A stretch of DNA of 11,304 bases from Lentisphaerota bacterium (GCA_012799755.1 JAAZKQ010000111.1:1-11304), one strand, 5' to 3'; positions 1 through 7,654 are shown, numbered from the stretch's first letter. Numbers and translations are program-made. The notes: generated by a model from the sequence alone, not told the origin.

Positions 1-105
1 CCCGTGGCGCAACCCCAGGGAAGCCCCACCCGAAACAGCACGCTGAAGGTGTGCCACATAGCAAACACGAAAGATGGTTTCCATTGCAAGGCAACGGGAA
101 ACGGC

Positions 106-130
106 CAATTATCAATCGGTGACCGCTTAC
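106..130 (+). mobile_element. Apparent right end of an IS66-like element (end motif copy A)
   Basis: This 25-nt segment matches the terminal inverted repeat of the MITE at 9400-9660. It differs from that element's right end (9636-9660) at only three positions and ends in GTGACCGCTTAC. Read inward on the minus strand it starts GTAAGCGGTCAC, and a GTAA start is typical of IS66-family ends. No matching left end lies in 1-105, so the rest of the element, if it is intact, is upstream of the window. The expected 8-bp duplication would be TTTCATTT (131-138). It could equally be a solo, decayed end. Confidence 0.6.
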
Positions 131-193
131 TTTCATTTCTGCTTATTGGGCGTTGGGCGGGTGCATTCGGCGATCGTGGCAATACAGTATGGC

Positions 194-251
194 GACAGCT
201 CCGGCATGGCTTGGCACCAGCTTAAAGAGCCATGCGATTGGCGCAGCTGTC
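194..251 (+). promoter_or_regulatory. Structured leader with nested stem, possible antiterminator for the MATE gene
   Basis: An outer stem pairs GACAGCT (194-200) with AGCTGTC (245-251) and encloses an inner stem of GCATGGCT (204-211) with AGCCATGC (228-235). The inner 3' strand GCCATGC (229-235) can alternatively pair with GCATGGC (276-282), the 5' strand of the downstream terminator. GGCATGGC at 203-210 duplicates the terminator strand at 275-282. Two mutually exclusive folds are therefore possible, as in attenuators and riboswitches. I do not recognise a known riboswitch class here. The pairings are visible; a regulatory role is inference. Confidence 0.4.
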
Positions 252-274
252 AGCCTGCCAACCAACCAACTTAC

Positions 275-309
275 GGCATGGCCGTCATTGCGGACGGCCA
301 TGCCTTTTT
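275..309 (+). terminator. Intrinsic terminator in the leader of the MATE gene (candidate attenuator)
   Basis: A perfect 12-bp stem, GGCATGGCCGTC (275-286) with GACGGCCATGCC (293-304), closes a 6-nt loop ATTGCG and is followed directly by five T residues (305-309). It works only on the plus strand, because the other side has no T run. No plus-strand gene ends just upstream, and the MATE start codon is only 21 nt further on. It therefore sits in that gene's leader, which suggests conditional read-through rather than ordinary gene-end termination. Confidence 0.75.
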
Positions 310-330
310 GCGACAAGGCATTTTGAGCGC

Positions 331-1689
331 ATGAGTCCGCCAGCCCCGCAACGCATTTTTTCCAACCTTGATCTATCGCGGCTGATCATCCCGCTGGTCA
401 TTGAGCAGTTTCTCAGTTGCTTTGTGGGCATGGTCAGTACCATGATGGTCGCGTCGCTGGGTGAGGCGGCGGTGTCAAGCGTATCCTTGGTTGATCATTT
501 CAACGTCTTGATCATCAACATTTTCGCCGGCTTGTCAACGGGTGGCGCGGTGGTAGCCTCGCAGTTCCTTGGCGCGAAGAGGGTGCGGGATGCGCAGGGG
601 GGCACGAAGCAGTTGTTGTTGGTGACCTTGGCGGTGTCGCTGCTCTTGCTGGTGGTGGCGCAGGTCTTCAACCGGCAGCTTATCCGGCTCTTTTTCGGCA
701 GTATTGACGCCGAGGTGATGGCCTTGTCGCGGACTTATTTTTGCATTACGGCGCTGGCTTATCCAACGATTGCGCTGTTCAATGCCTGCGCGGCGATATT
801 CCGGGTGATGGGCAATTCAAAAGTGTCCATGTATGGGTCACTGTTGTGCAACCTTGTCAATGTCTGCTGCAGCATGCTGCTGATTTACGTGTTTCGGCTG
901 GGTGTTGCCGGTGCGGCGTGGGCGGTCGTCATATCGCGGGTCGTGGCGGCGGCGTTGCTGCTGTTTTTGCTCAGCGACCGCCGGCATGTGCTGTATTTGT
1001 CTTGGCGAGGCGGTTTCCGGCCGCAGTGGGCGATGATCCGCAAAATCCTCTACATCGGCATTCCCAGCGGTGTCGAGAACAGCTTTTTTCAGCTTGGGCG
1101 CATATTGGTGCTTAGCGTGATATCGTTGTTTGGCACCGTACAGATTGCGGCTGCGGCGGTGGCGGGCAACTTGGGGTACCTGGCTTGTATCGTTGGCGGC
1201 GGATTTAGTCTGGCGATGATCACGGTGGTCGGTCAATGCGTGGGCAATGGCAATCGCGAGCAGCTGTATTTCTACGTGCGCAAGATGATGCGCTTGGCCT
1301 ACACGGCTCATGTGCTGTGGGGGCTGCTGGTATTGTTGGCGGTGCCTTGGATACTCAAGCTCTACGCCCTATCGCCGGAGACCATGCGCCTGGCGCTCAT
1401 CCTGGTGCTCATCCACAATGTCTTTTCACTGTTCATGTGGCCGGCGGCCTTTGTCTTTCCCAACGCACTGCGGGCAGCGAACGACGTCACCTACACGATG
1501 CTGGTTTCAATATCGTCCATGCTGATTTTGCGGGTGGGCTTCAGCCACGTGCTGGGCTCTTACCTGGGCTGGGGCGCCATTGGCGTGTGGATTGCCATGG
1601 TGCTGGATTGGGTTTGCCGAATCACCTGCTTCTATCTGCGCTACCGCAGCGGCGCCTGGCTGCGTCGTACCAACATACAGGAGGCGTGA
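331..1689 (+). CDS. MATE family efflux transporter
   Basis: A 452-residue polytopic inner-membrane protein of normal MATE length. MATE proteins are cation-coupled antiporters that export drugs, cationic toxins or metabolites. The N-terminal half shows the family pattern: a short cytoplasmic start, then 'PLVIEQFLSCFVGMVSTM' (about 21-38), an 'ASLGEAAVSSVSL' stretch and a small-residue helix ending 'ASQFLGAKR' (about 76-84). About a dozen hydrophobic segments follow, in two similar halves. The ATG at 331 gives the normal family N-terminus. An in-frame earlier start would translate through the terminator hairpin and adds only non-membrane residues. The ribosome site is weak (AAGG about 13 nt upstream) and could be occluded by pairing with the terminator tail. 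The gene stands alone and ends 35 bp from the convergent alcohol dehydrogenase. Its substrate is not predictable; the structured leader hints at inducible expression. Confidence 0.92.
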   Translation: MSPPAPQRIFSNLDLSRLIIPLVIEQFLSCFVGMVSTMMVASLGEAAVSSVSLVDHFNVLIINIFAGLSTGGAVVASQFLGAKRVRDAQGGTKQLLLVTLAVSLLLLVVAQVFNRQLIRLFFGSIDAEVMALSRTYFCITALAYPTIALFNACAAIFRVMGNSKVSMYGSLLCNLVNVCCSMLLIYVFRLGVAGAAWAVVISRVVAAALLLFLLSDRRHVLYLSWRGGFRPQWAMIRKILYIGIPSGVENSFFQLGRILVLSVISLFGTVQIAAAAVAGNLGYLACIVGGGFSLAMITVVGQCVGNGNREQLYFYVRKMMRLAYTAHVLWGLLVLLAVPWILKLYALSPETMRLALILVLIHNVFSLFMWPAAFVFPNALRAANDVTYTMLVSISSMLILRVGFSHVLGSYLGWGAIGVWIAMVLDWVCRITCFYLRYRSGAWLRRTNIQEA

Positions 1690-1724
1690 GGGACGGCGGG
1701 AGACGCGCTGTGCCATGCCGTTCT

Positions 1725-2894
1725 TCAGTATGCCCGGTTGAGGATGTCCATGAGCACGTCGTAGCTCTTGTTTGGGTCAACGGGTCGAGGCGCCAGTTCG
1801 AGCTTCATGCGATTTTCACCGGCGCTGCGGGCGGTCTGCTCCAAAAGCGCCGGGGTGATGCCGGGAATGTCCCGCAGGGCCTTGGGGACGCCGCAGGCGC
1901 TGAGAAAATCTCGGAATGACGAGATGACTTCCATGGGTGTATCGCCGGGAAAGATATCCCGCAACAGCATGGTGCGCTCAGCAACGGCGGAATTGCTCAG
2001 GTAATAGTTCCAGCAATGGGGCAGCAGCATGATCGCCGCCAGACCATGGTCAATGCGACCATACCAGGAGAAACTGCAGAGGTGCGGCAGGCCTGTTGAT
2101 TTGTGGCGAATGACCATGCCGCCCAAGGTGGCGGCGACCACCATCTTGCCGTGGCCGCCACTGCGCCGCAGAGCCTTGGGCAGGGCGTCGCGGATCAGCT
2201 TGATGCCGGCGAGGGCCCGGCGGTTGGCGTGGCGGTCATTGTTGTCGGCGCCGACATTGAGGAAGCCCTCCGTGAGATGGGCGAGGGCGTCGCAGCCCGT
2301 GGCGAGCACGACGTTTTGGGGTGCGCTCTTGGTGTAGGCCGGTATGCAAAAAGCGTGCTCGGGGATGATGATGGGGTCCGATATGAGCTTTTTGACCCCG
2401 GCACCGGTGTCAACGATGTTTGAGTAGGGCGTGACCTCCGAGCCCGTGCCGGCCGTCGTCGGGAAGCAGAGGACGGTCTTCAGGCGCGTGTGCGCATTGA
2501 CCCCGCTGTAGCGATTTGTGCCGAAGAACATTTGCGGGGGCTGCTTTGTCTGGTAGGACAGATAGGCGGCCTTGGCGGCGTCCATGACGCTGCCGCCGCC
2601 GATGGCGATGACCCAGTCGGGCTTCTGCCGCTGTAGAAACATCTGCATATTGCGGACACATTCCAAGTCGGGTTCGGGGCTGATGGCAGAGAAGCGCTGT
2701 ACGCGTGAGTTGCGGCAGTGACTGCACAATTCCTGCCAGGCGCCGGAAAGGTCGGCCGAGTGCTTGCCGGTAAAGACGGCGATGACGCGGGGTTTGTCTC
2801 GCGCCAGTAGCTGGTGGAAGGCCGGCCAGGCGTCGTCGCCCATGGCCACGCGGGTGTCGTTGTAGGAATTGATCAGTGCAGGAAAGGAAGTCAT
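1725..2894 (-). CDS. Iron-containing (group III) alcohol dehydrogenase
   Basis: A 389-residue cytoplasmic protein of normal length for Fe-dependent alcohol dehydrogenases, which interconvert alcohols and aldehydes with NAD(P). The Rossmann-like N-terminal half carries the nucleotide signature GGGSVMDAAK (99-108) and TTAGTGSEVTP (146-156). Metal ligands by family position are D202 and H206 (CDALAHLTEG), H271 (LPHLCSF) and H283 (DHGLA). The spacing H271 to H283 is 12 residues, whereas in E. coli FucO as I recall it is 14, so the metal loop is about two residues short and unusual (SFSWYGRID). All four ligands are nevertheless present. GGAG about 9 nt before the ATG supports the start at 2894. 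It is the last gene of a three-gene minus-strand operon, 32 bp after the secreted glycosidase, which suggests it handles an alcohol or aldehyde released from a glycoside. Exact substrate unknown. Confidence 0.9.
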   Translation of the reverse strand: MTSFPALINSYNDTRVAMGDDAWPAFHQLLARDKPRVIAVFTGKHSADLSGAWQELCSHCRNSRVQRFSAISPEPDLECVRNMQMFLQRQKPDWVIAIGGGSVMDAAKAAYLSYQTKQPPQMFFGTNRYSGVNAHTRLKTVLCFPTTAGTGSEVTPYSNIVDTGAGVKKLISDPIIIPEHAFCIPAYTKSAPQNVVLATGCDALAHLTEGFLNVGADNNDRHANRRALAGIKLIRDALPKALRRSGGHGKMVVAATLGGMVIRHKSTGLPHLCSFSWYGRIDHGLAAIMLLPHCWNYYLSNSAVAERTMLLRDIFPGDTPMEVISSFRDFLSACGVPKALRDIPGITPALLEQTARSAGENRMKLELAPRPVDPNKSYDVLMDILNRAY

Positions 2895-2926
2895 GGGTGT
2901 TTCTCCATGGTCTGGCTAGGCGTTAC

Positions 2927-5320
2927 TCAGGGACGCAGTTCAATGAGGGCGACGTCTTCGGGCTCAAGGGCGATAGCGAAGCTCATATCACCGTTGGCGC
3001 CGGCTTGCAGGGGCAGTTCCCGCTGGTGGACATGATCGTAGGCGCTGCCGGCGCTGATGCTGGTGCTGATGCGGCCTTCCTGACTTTGTTCGCCCGGATT
3101 GAAGACCGTGATGAGATTGGCTCCGAAGCGTTCCAGCCAGAGCGCGCTATTGCCGCTGCGGGCCAGGGTGATGGGCTGCCAGCCCGCTTCGCCGGCGCGT
3201 TTGCATAACGGTACGTACTTGCGGAAGAGCGGCCGGTCGCGATTGTAGAGAGCGGGGTTGCGGAAGTAGTGCTTGGTGGACGCGTCCCCGCTGAAAAAGC
3301 CCGGGTACATGCCGTAGAAGACACAGCGCCGCATGTACTTCTCGACTTTGTGTTCATCAAACTCTTCGAAATTGGTGTTCTGGAGGAAGCAGAAGGGCTT
3401 GGGGCCGCACATGGCGCGTCGGAAGAGCATGATGCTGTCGCCGGGCGGGCGCCAAGTGTTGTTGGGATTCCAGTTGCTTTCGGTGCCGAGGACGTCCAAT
3501 AGCGGCGCCAGCCACCAGATATTGTTCGGTGTGCTGTTAGCCATCATGAGCTTGCCCATGCCGTGCACGTCGTCGGCAATGGCGTTGACGTATTCCCAGG
3601 CGATGAGGCCGCGGAAGATGACGGGCCGCAGGCCGATCTGAGAGTAGGTCAATGGCGTCCGCACGGCAGCGAAGTGCTCGCGGCGGAAGTTCATGACGTC
3701 GGTGACATAACCTTCGCTGGAGTCAATGTATTCGCCATCGAGATCGGCTTTGCGCTCAGGCCCGTAAAGACGTTCGCGCAATTCGGGATTCCAGGCGATG
3801 CGGAAATGGCTGTCGGGACTTGTGATGCCGGGCAAGGACGCCATGCTCCAGACCGCGCCCTTGCACCATGGGGTGTCACGCCAGCGTGCCGGCGCTTCGC
3901 CGTACTGGTTGTGGAACACGCTGCTGGCGAAGGACTTCGCTCGGCGGTCGCCCTTGGCGGCCAGGCGTTCGACTTCGGCGAGAGCGCTGGGCAGCTCGCG
4001 GGGCATGTCGTCAGGCATGCGCATCCACCAGGTCATGGGTTCGGTGTAGCGGAAAGTGATGATGCCGTGCTGGTCGTCCCAGGCGCATTCGCCGTCGCCT
4101 TCCTTGATGGCGAAGCCGAAGTCTTCCCAGCCTTGGACCTCACTGATTTTGGCGAAAGGCATCCATAGCCCCTGGCGTTTGACGAGGGCAGTAAAGGCTT
4201 CGGGATAAATGCGATAGAGCGCGTCAACAGCGGAACGGAAGCCCCAACTGGGAACAAAGTCAAAGGCGAAAAGCTTGACGGTGGCGCGGTTTTTCTCCGC
4301 CGTGAGCGCAATGTCCCAGGCGACGAAGAGTTCATTGCTGCGGTTATTATAGGCGCAACGGGCGAAGGCGGGCGTATAGAGGTCCAAGGCGATGGCGCGA
4401 CCGCGTTCGCCGGCGCTGACGGCGGCCAGGGGATAACGCGAGTGACGACCGCTGCTGCCACAAGGGGAAGTCACCGTTTGCATATATTCCTGTCGCCCTG
4501 GCGCGGGCGGCTCATCGCCCGGTCGCGACATTTCCAGCCACTGCCAGGCGTCGGCGGGGAGGGGCAGGGTATAGACCAGCTGGAGGATGCGGTCCCGGCC
4601 GCTGTCGTCGCTGATTTCGGCTTCGATGAATTGGGCGCCGTTGCGCGTGGAGTTTTTGCTGCTGATGCGCACGCCATGGGCAAGGCCATTGTCAAAGGAA
4701 ACAAAATCGGAATGGGTGGCGACATCGCGGAGGATAAAGCCGTGGTAACTTTTCGCACCGGCGACGGGAACGCCGTCAAAGACCGCGCCGCCGTCGGGCA
4801 CATTGAGCTGATGGAAGCTCAGGTCTTTGAATTCGGCCTTGCCGCTGTGGCCGCGCATGAGCAGCCAGCAGCTGACGCTTTTGATCGGCTTGTCCGGCAC
4901 AACGAGGACCTGCTGTTCCTGCCAGTCGTGGGTGCCGATTTGGAATGGTGCATTGCGACCCCAGAGCGGCGTGCCGTCGCTGTAGACAATATCAAGATAG
5001 AGCGAGTAGTTGCTGTCAGGCGCGCCGCTAACCTTGCCGGCACGGCTTTTGGCTTTGACGACGATGGGCATCGGTGTGCTTTGATTGAGTTCCACGCTTT
5101 TGCCGGCGCCGCGGCGAGCTTGATTGTCATCGCCGTTGTCACAGATGATGATGCCGTCCGGGCCGCTGGTGAAGCCCTCCTCCCAAGGGCGCCAGGGCAG
5201 GGCGCTGATGTCCAACGCCGTATGGGCGGCGCTGCTCAGCACGGGTTTGATGACTTCGGCAATGCTGCCAAGCGCAGTACAGAGCAGCAATGCAGTGGTG
5301 AGAAGACGACGATGCTTCAT
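2927..5320 (-). CDS. Secreted putative glycoside hydrolase, family not assigned
   Basis: A 797-residue protein. It starts with a clear Sec signal peptide: basic MKHRR, a hydrophobic core at about 6-20, and probable cleavage after A21 (SIA|EV). The cysteine at 14 does not fit a lipobox, so it is probably not a lipoprotein. Residues about 35-380 look like beta-sandwich material (carbohydrate-binding-like 'FQIGTHDWQEQQVLV', then a beta-rich stretch). Residues about 385-700 look like a (beta/alpha)8-type glycosidase domain: 'WMPFAKISEVQGWEDFGF', 'DLDGEYIDSSEGY' (526-538), 'GLIAWEYVNAIADDVHGMGK', 'GTESNW'. A small C-terminal sandwich (about 715-797) ends in 'EPEDVALIELRP', as in many multidomain glycosidases. 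D528, E530, D533 and E614 are candidate catalytic acids. GAGG 6-7 nt before the ATG supports this start. It is the middle gene of the operon. The secreted glycosidase role is inferred from architecture and neighbours; I cannot name a CAZy family. Confidence 0.7.
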   Translation of the reverse strand: MKHRRLLTTALLLCTALGSIAEVIKPVLSSAAHTALDISALPWRPWEEGFTSGPDGIIICDNGDDNQARRGAGKSVELNQSTPMPIVVKAKSRAGKVSGAPDSNYSLYLDIVYSDGTPLWGRNAPFQIGTHDWQEQQVLVVPDKPIKSVSCWLLMRGHSGKAEFKDLSFHQLNVPDGGAVFDGVPVAGAKSYHGFILRDVATHSDFVSFDNGLAHGVRISSKNSTRNGAQFIEAEISDDSGRDRILQLVYTLPLPADAWQWLEMSRPGDEPPAPGRQEYMQTVTSPCGSSGRHSRYPLAAVSAGERGRAIALDLYTPAFARCAYNNRSNELFVAWDIALTAEKNRATVKLFAFDFVPSWGFRSAVDALYRIYPEAFTALVKRQGLWMPFAKISEVQGWEDFGFAIKEGDGECAWDDQHGIITFRYTEPMTWWMRMPDDMPRELPSALAEVERLAAKGDRRAKSFASSVFHNQYGEAPARWRDTPWCKGAVWSMASLPGITSPDSHFRIAWNPELRERLYGPERKADLDGEYIDSSEGYVTDVMNFRREHFAAVRTPLTYSQIGLRPVIFRGLIAWEYVNAIADDVHGMGKLMMANSTPNNIWWLAPLLDVLGTESNWNPNNTWRPPGDSIMLFRRAMCGPKPFCFLQNTNFEEFDEHKVEKYMRRCVFYGMYPGFFSGDASTKHYFRNPALYNRDRPLFRKYVPLCKRAGEAGWQPITLARSGNSALWLERFGANLITVFNPGEQSQEGRISTSISAGSAYDHVHQRELPLQAGANGDMSFAIALEPEDVALIELRP

Positions 5321-5371
5321 GTGGAACCTCGCTTTTCTTGATGGTGAAAGAACAACGGGTGACTTGTCCTG

Positions 5372-6958
5372 TCAATTATCGCGGTCGCTGTTATAGTCCG
5401 GGCTGCCGGCGGCGAGATAGCCGCCGCTGCGCCCATCGGAATATTCACTGAACCAGAATGAATAGATATCGCCGGATTCGATGGTGAGGCGCAGTTTGCA
5501 GTGGGGCAGCGACGGCATGGTCTGGTGTTCTCGCCAGTGGATGGGCGTGGCGCAGCTGTCGCCGCGGAAAGGCAGGGCGTCAGCAATGGCGTAACCGGGG
5601 ATGACGCGGTTATTCTCGTCAAGGACTTCCACGCGCAGGGCTTCGGCGGCGTCATTGACGAAGAGATAGGGCCTGTCGCCAGGCACGAGACAGCGAGTGT
5701 GAATGAGCGCTTCGCTGTCCGTGTGCATGGATGCGAAGCCATCGCGACGCAGCTCGGCAAAGCCGGTTGCGGCGCCGGCGTACATGGCAAAGGCGGCGCG
5801 GCTGCTGCTGCCCTTTTGTCCCGGCGCCAGTGTTGACTGACCGCTCCAGGCGCCGTAGTAGAGGCGTATTTTGTCTTTGTAGACCAGGCAACAGCCACCG
5901 GCGGCGTGAAGATAGCCGCGGTCCCAGCGGCCGCGTTGCCGTGAGCAGGCAAGCAGGGGTTGACGGCTTTCGCAACGGGACCAGTGGAAGCCATCGCGGC
6001 TGAAGGCGGGATGGAGGTCAATGCGTTTGGGACAGCCGAGGATTTCGCAGTGGTTGTTTTCGGGACCATGGAAGACCGCGAAGAGTCCCAGCATGACGCT
6101 TTCGTAGGGAGTGGCATTGAGGTCGTAGAGCTGCGGTTGGAATTGTGTAGCTTCCTCGAAATGGTCATGCTGGTCGCAGCGGGCCCAGGCGATGGGCGTC
6201 ATATCGTCGCCGCCGGCGCCTTGATCCAGGCGGACATCATGCCACGGCGGTGCGAAGAAGTCCTCGCGGGCGAGATAGGCGCGGGCGCGACCGGTGCCGG
6301 GAAAACCCACACGGATGCTGAAAATCCAGCGCTGCTGGAAGGGATCGTAGTAGAAGCTGGAGTTGTCGCCGCAGGGACCGCAGGGACAGCGGTACTGCCA
6401 GCGGTAGCCGTCGGGGGATGCCAGCAACTCGCCGCCGGCACCGTTCTGATAACGATTGTAGATAAACATCTTCCAGCGCTCATCGGCATTTTTGGCGTGC
6501 TGATCCAGCCACACCAGGGCGCCGTCGCGTTCATAGTTGTCGCGAATGGGCAGCAAGAGATTGGAATTGCCGACGACACCGAGTTCCGGTCGTTGCCAGT
6601 GAATGCCATCGCTGCTGGTGGCCAAGGCAGTGCCATGGAACCAGCCGGCATGATAGAAGAGCTTGTAGAGGCCGTCTTGTGGATCGTACCAGACGCCGTC
6701 ACTGAAGGGCGCCGCTACAGGACATTCACCGCCACAGAGTTCGTGGGGTGTCTCGGGTTTGAGGACGGGATTGCCGGCGTAAGGCTGCGCCTGGTGCCAG
6801 CGGCGGCTGCAACTGCTGAACTCAATAAGCGCATCGTCCACGAAGAGTTGCCGACCGGGCCGCAAGACGATGGGTGCCGTCGGCGGCGTGCTCAGGTAGG
6901 GCACTGGCAGGGGCTCGCGGCGGCTCGGTTCAAAGTCGCAGTGGGAAGTCTCTGGCAT
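5372..6958 (-). CDS. Beta-propeller glycoside hydrolase-like protein ('LFVDD' type, GH32/GH43 superfamily-like)
   Basis: A 528-residue protein with no signal peptide. Near the N-terminus it has 'RPGRQLFVDDALIE' (33-46), followed by 'NPVLKPE'. Repeated propeller-blade signatures follow: 'GVWYDPQDGLYKLFYHAG' (88-105), 'ATSSDGIHWQRPELG' (113-127), 'SPDGYRWQ', 'FYYDPFQQRW', 'FSRDGFHWSR' and 'IRLYYGAWSG'. The 'xSxDGxxWxRP' repeats are typical of five-bladed propeller glycosidases (GH32, GH43 and relatives), and this VDD-type group is common in Planctomycetes and Lentisphaerae. The C-terminal portion (about 425-520) looks like the beta-sandwich that follows such propellers. The chosen start is the ATG at 6958. 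The open frame continues 75 codons upstream, but that part is low-quality sequence running into the repeat-rich gap. AAGGA lies about 12 nt before the ATG. It is first in the operon, 51 bp before the secreted glycosidase. Enzymatic activity and substrate are unproven. Confidence 0.78.
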   Translation of the reverse strand: MPETSHCDFEPSRREPLPVPYLSTPPTAPIVLRPGRQLFVDDALIEFSSCSRRWHQAQPYAGNPVLKPETPHELCGGECPVAAPFSDGVWYDPQDGLYKLFYHAGWFHGTALATSSDGIHWQRPELGVVGNSNLLLPIRDNYERDGALVWLDQHAKNADERWKMFIYNRYQNGAGGELLASPDGYRWQYRCPCGPCGDNSSFYYDPFQQRWIFSIRVGFPGTGRARAYLAREDFFAPPWHDVRLDQGAGGDDMTPIAWARCDQHDHFEEATQFQPQLYDLNATPYESVMLGLFAVFHGPENNHCEILGCPKRIDLHPAFSRDGFHWSRCESRQPLLACSRQRGRWDRGYLHAAGGCCLVYKDKIRLYYGAWSGQSTLAPGQKGSSSRAAFAMYAGAATGFAELRRDGFASMHTDSEALIHTRCLVPGDRPYLFVNDAAEALRVEVLDENNRVIPGYAIADALPFRGDSCATPIHWREHQTMPSLPHCKLRLTIESGDIYSFWFSEYSDGRSGGYLAAGSPDYNSDRDN

Positions 6959-7095
6959 GGAAAGGAAGTCCTTGGCCTCGGCGGAACGTGTATCGGTCTG
7001 ACATAAACCTAACAATGTGAACTGAAACAAGGTATTTGCAAGGTCGGCAGGTAAAATGGACAACAAAGGGCAGTAAATGCTCAGCCTTTGGCTTT

Positions 7096-7113
7096 GTGGA
7101 CAGGGTGGACAGG
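7096..7113. repeat. Tandem pair of GTGGACAGG 9-mers
   Basis: Two perfect back-to-back copies of GTGGACAGG. The 9-nt period and the GGAC core match the ATGGACxxx arrays at 7214-7249 and 9540-9563, so it may be a diverged member of the same repeat family. Confidence 0.5.
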
Positions 7114-7213
7114 CTCCTGTTCCCTGTACGTTCTGCGGAACCAAGCGTCCGTCTCTCAGTTGTGCTGCGGGGTGCAACGCCAAGTACCCGTGATCGCCGG
7201 GATCTGCGAAACG

Positions 7214-7268
7214 ATGGACAATATGGACATTATGGACACGATGTACGACAACACCTGCTCGCTCGCCG
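7214..7268 (+). repeat. ATGGACxxx 9-nt tandem array and block shared with the MITE
   Basis: Four 9-nt units run in register: ATGGACAAT, ATGGACATT, ATGGACACG and ATGTACGAC (7214-7249), followed by AACACCTGCTCGC. From 7223 to 7268 the sequence matches 9540-9585 inside the MITE at 42 of 46 positions. The facing GTCCAT arm of the MITE is absent here, so this copy cannot form the same cruciform. It looks like a decayed relative of the MITE interior. Confidence 0.8.
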
Positions 7269-7326
7269 GCTTCAGGAGATGTGTGCGTCGGTTGCTGTCG
7301 AGCGTACTATTTGGGCGCCAAAAGCG

Positions 7327-7370
7327 TGACCAGCGGCGGCACCTTCTGAGTCCCCAGCGCCGCTGTCACT
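7327..7370. repeat. Long inverted repeat (12-bp stem with one bulge)
   Basis: GTGAC (7327-7331), a bulged C, then AGCGGCG (7333-7339) pair with CGCCGCT (7359-7365) and GTCAC (7366-7370) around a 19-nt loop. The plus strand has no T run. On the minus strand the hairpin is followed by GCTTTTGG, so it might be a weak terminator for transcripts from the gene at 7655-8566, about 285 nt away. It may instead be internal structure of a repeat element. Confidence 0.5.
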
Positions 7371-7405
7371 GAGTTCCATCGTTCTCAGGCGTCCCCTGGG
7401 ACCGG

Positions 7406-7430
7406 CCAATATCAATGAGTGACCAGTTAC
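7406..7430 (+). mobile_element. IS66-like element end (end motif copy B)
   Basis: A 25-nt match to the MITE terminal repeat, with the invariant core TATCAA, GTGACC and final TTAC. Read inward it starts GTAACTGGTCAC, a GTAA start. The preceding GGCCAAT resembles copy A, extending the similarity. No inverted partner and no flanking duplicate of GGCTTGAA (7431-7438) could be found in the gap, so this looks like a solo or decayed end lying about 160 bp from the shared 9-nt repeat block. Confidence 0.6.
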
Positions 7431-7654
7431 GGCTTGAAGGTAATTGGCCATTCTTTATGGAGTTTGAGACAATGATGGAAGCGATGGTGTTGGTCATAGG
7501 CGGCGCCATCATTCTCGCCGGGGAAAGTCAGTACGAAGCCATGGACGACTTGTCCGGCAAAGAGGTTTTTGTCTCACGTGAAGCCGCGAAAGCAGCGTGG
7601 GCCGGCGTTCTGTGACTGTACACTTGCGTGGCGGCGATTGGGCCCTCTGGTTGC

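Larger units (their letters stand above)
6959..7654. other. Repeat-rich non-coding gap, decayed IS66-like/MITE-related material
   Basis: About 700 bp without a convincing gene between two minus-strand genes. It holds two perfect 9-mers GTGGACAGG (7096-7113), an ATGGAC 9-nt array plus a block shared with the MITE (7214-7268), a long hairpin (7327-7370) and an IS66-like right end (7406-7430). A 66-codon frame at 7415-7615 has no ribosome site and overlaps the element end, so it is not called. The promoter of the operon starting at 6958 must lie in the first part of this gap, but no convincing -35/-10 pair is visible. Confidence 0.6.

Noticed and set aside
232..330. Upstream in-frame start for the MATE gene
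   Set aside because: The extra 33 residues would be coded by the terminator hairpin, and the family N-terminus begins at the ATG at 331.
4..334. Small plus-strand reading frames (73 and 86 codons) before the MATE gene
   Set aside because: They have no ribosome site, run through the element end or the structured leader, and their composition is not protein-like.
1690..1724. Terminator between the convergent MATE and dehydrogenase genes
   Set aside because: Only a short ACGGC/GCCGT pairing with a long loop and no proper T run is visible.
5261..5320. Lipoprotein signal (LLLC) in the secreted glycosidase
   Set aside because: The residue before the Cys is Leu, not Gly, Ala or Ser, and a standard signal peptidase I site follows at A21.
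7051..7075. Possible left partner of element end B (GTAAAATGGAC)
   Set aside because: It lacks the GGTCAC and TTGATA core, and no matching 8-bp duplication flanks it.
7415..7615. 66-codon plus-strand frame (or 51 codons from the ATG at 7459)
   Set aside because: It overlaps the IS66-like end, has no Shine-Dalgarno sequence and shows no recognisable motif.
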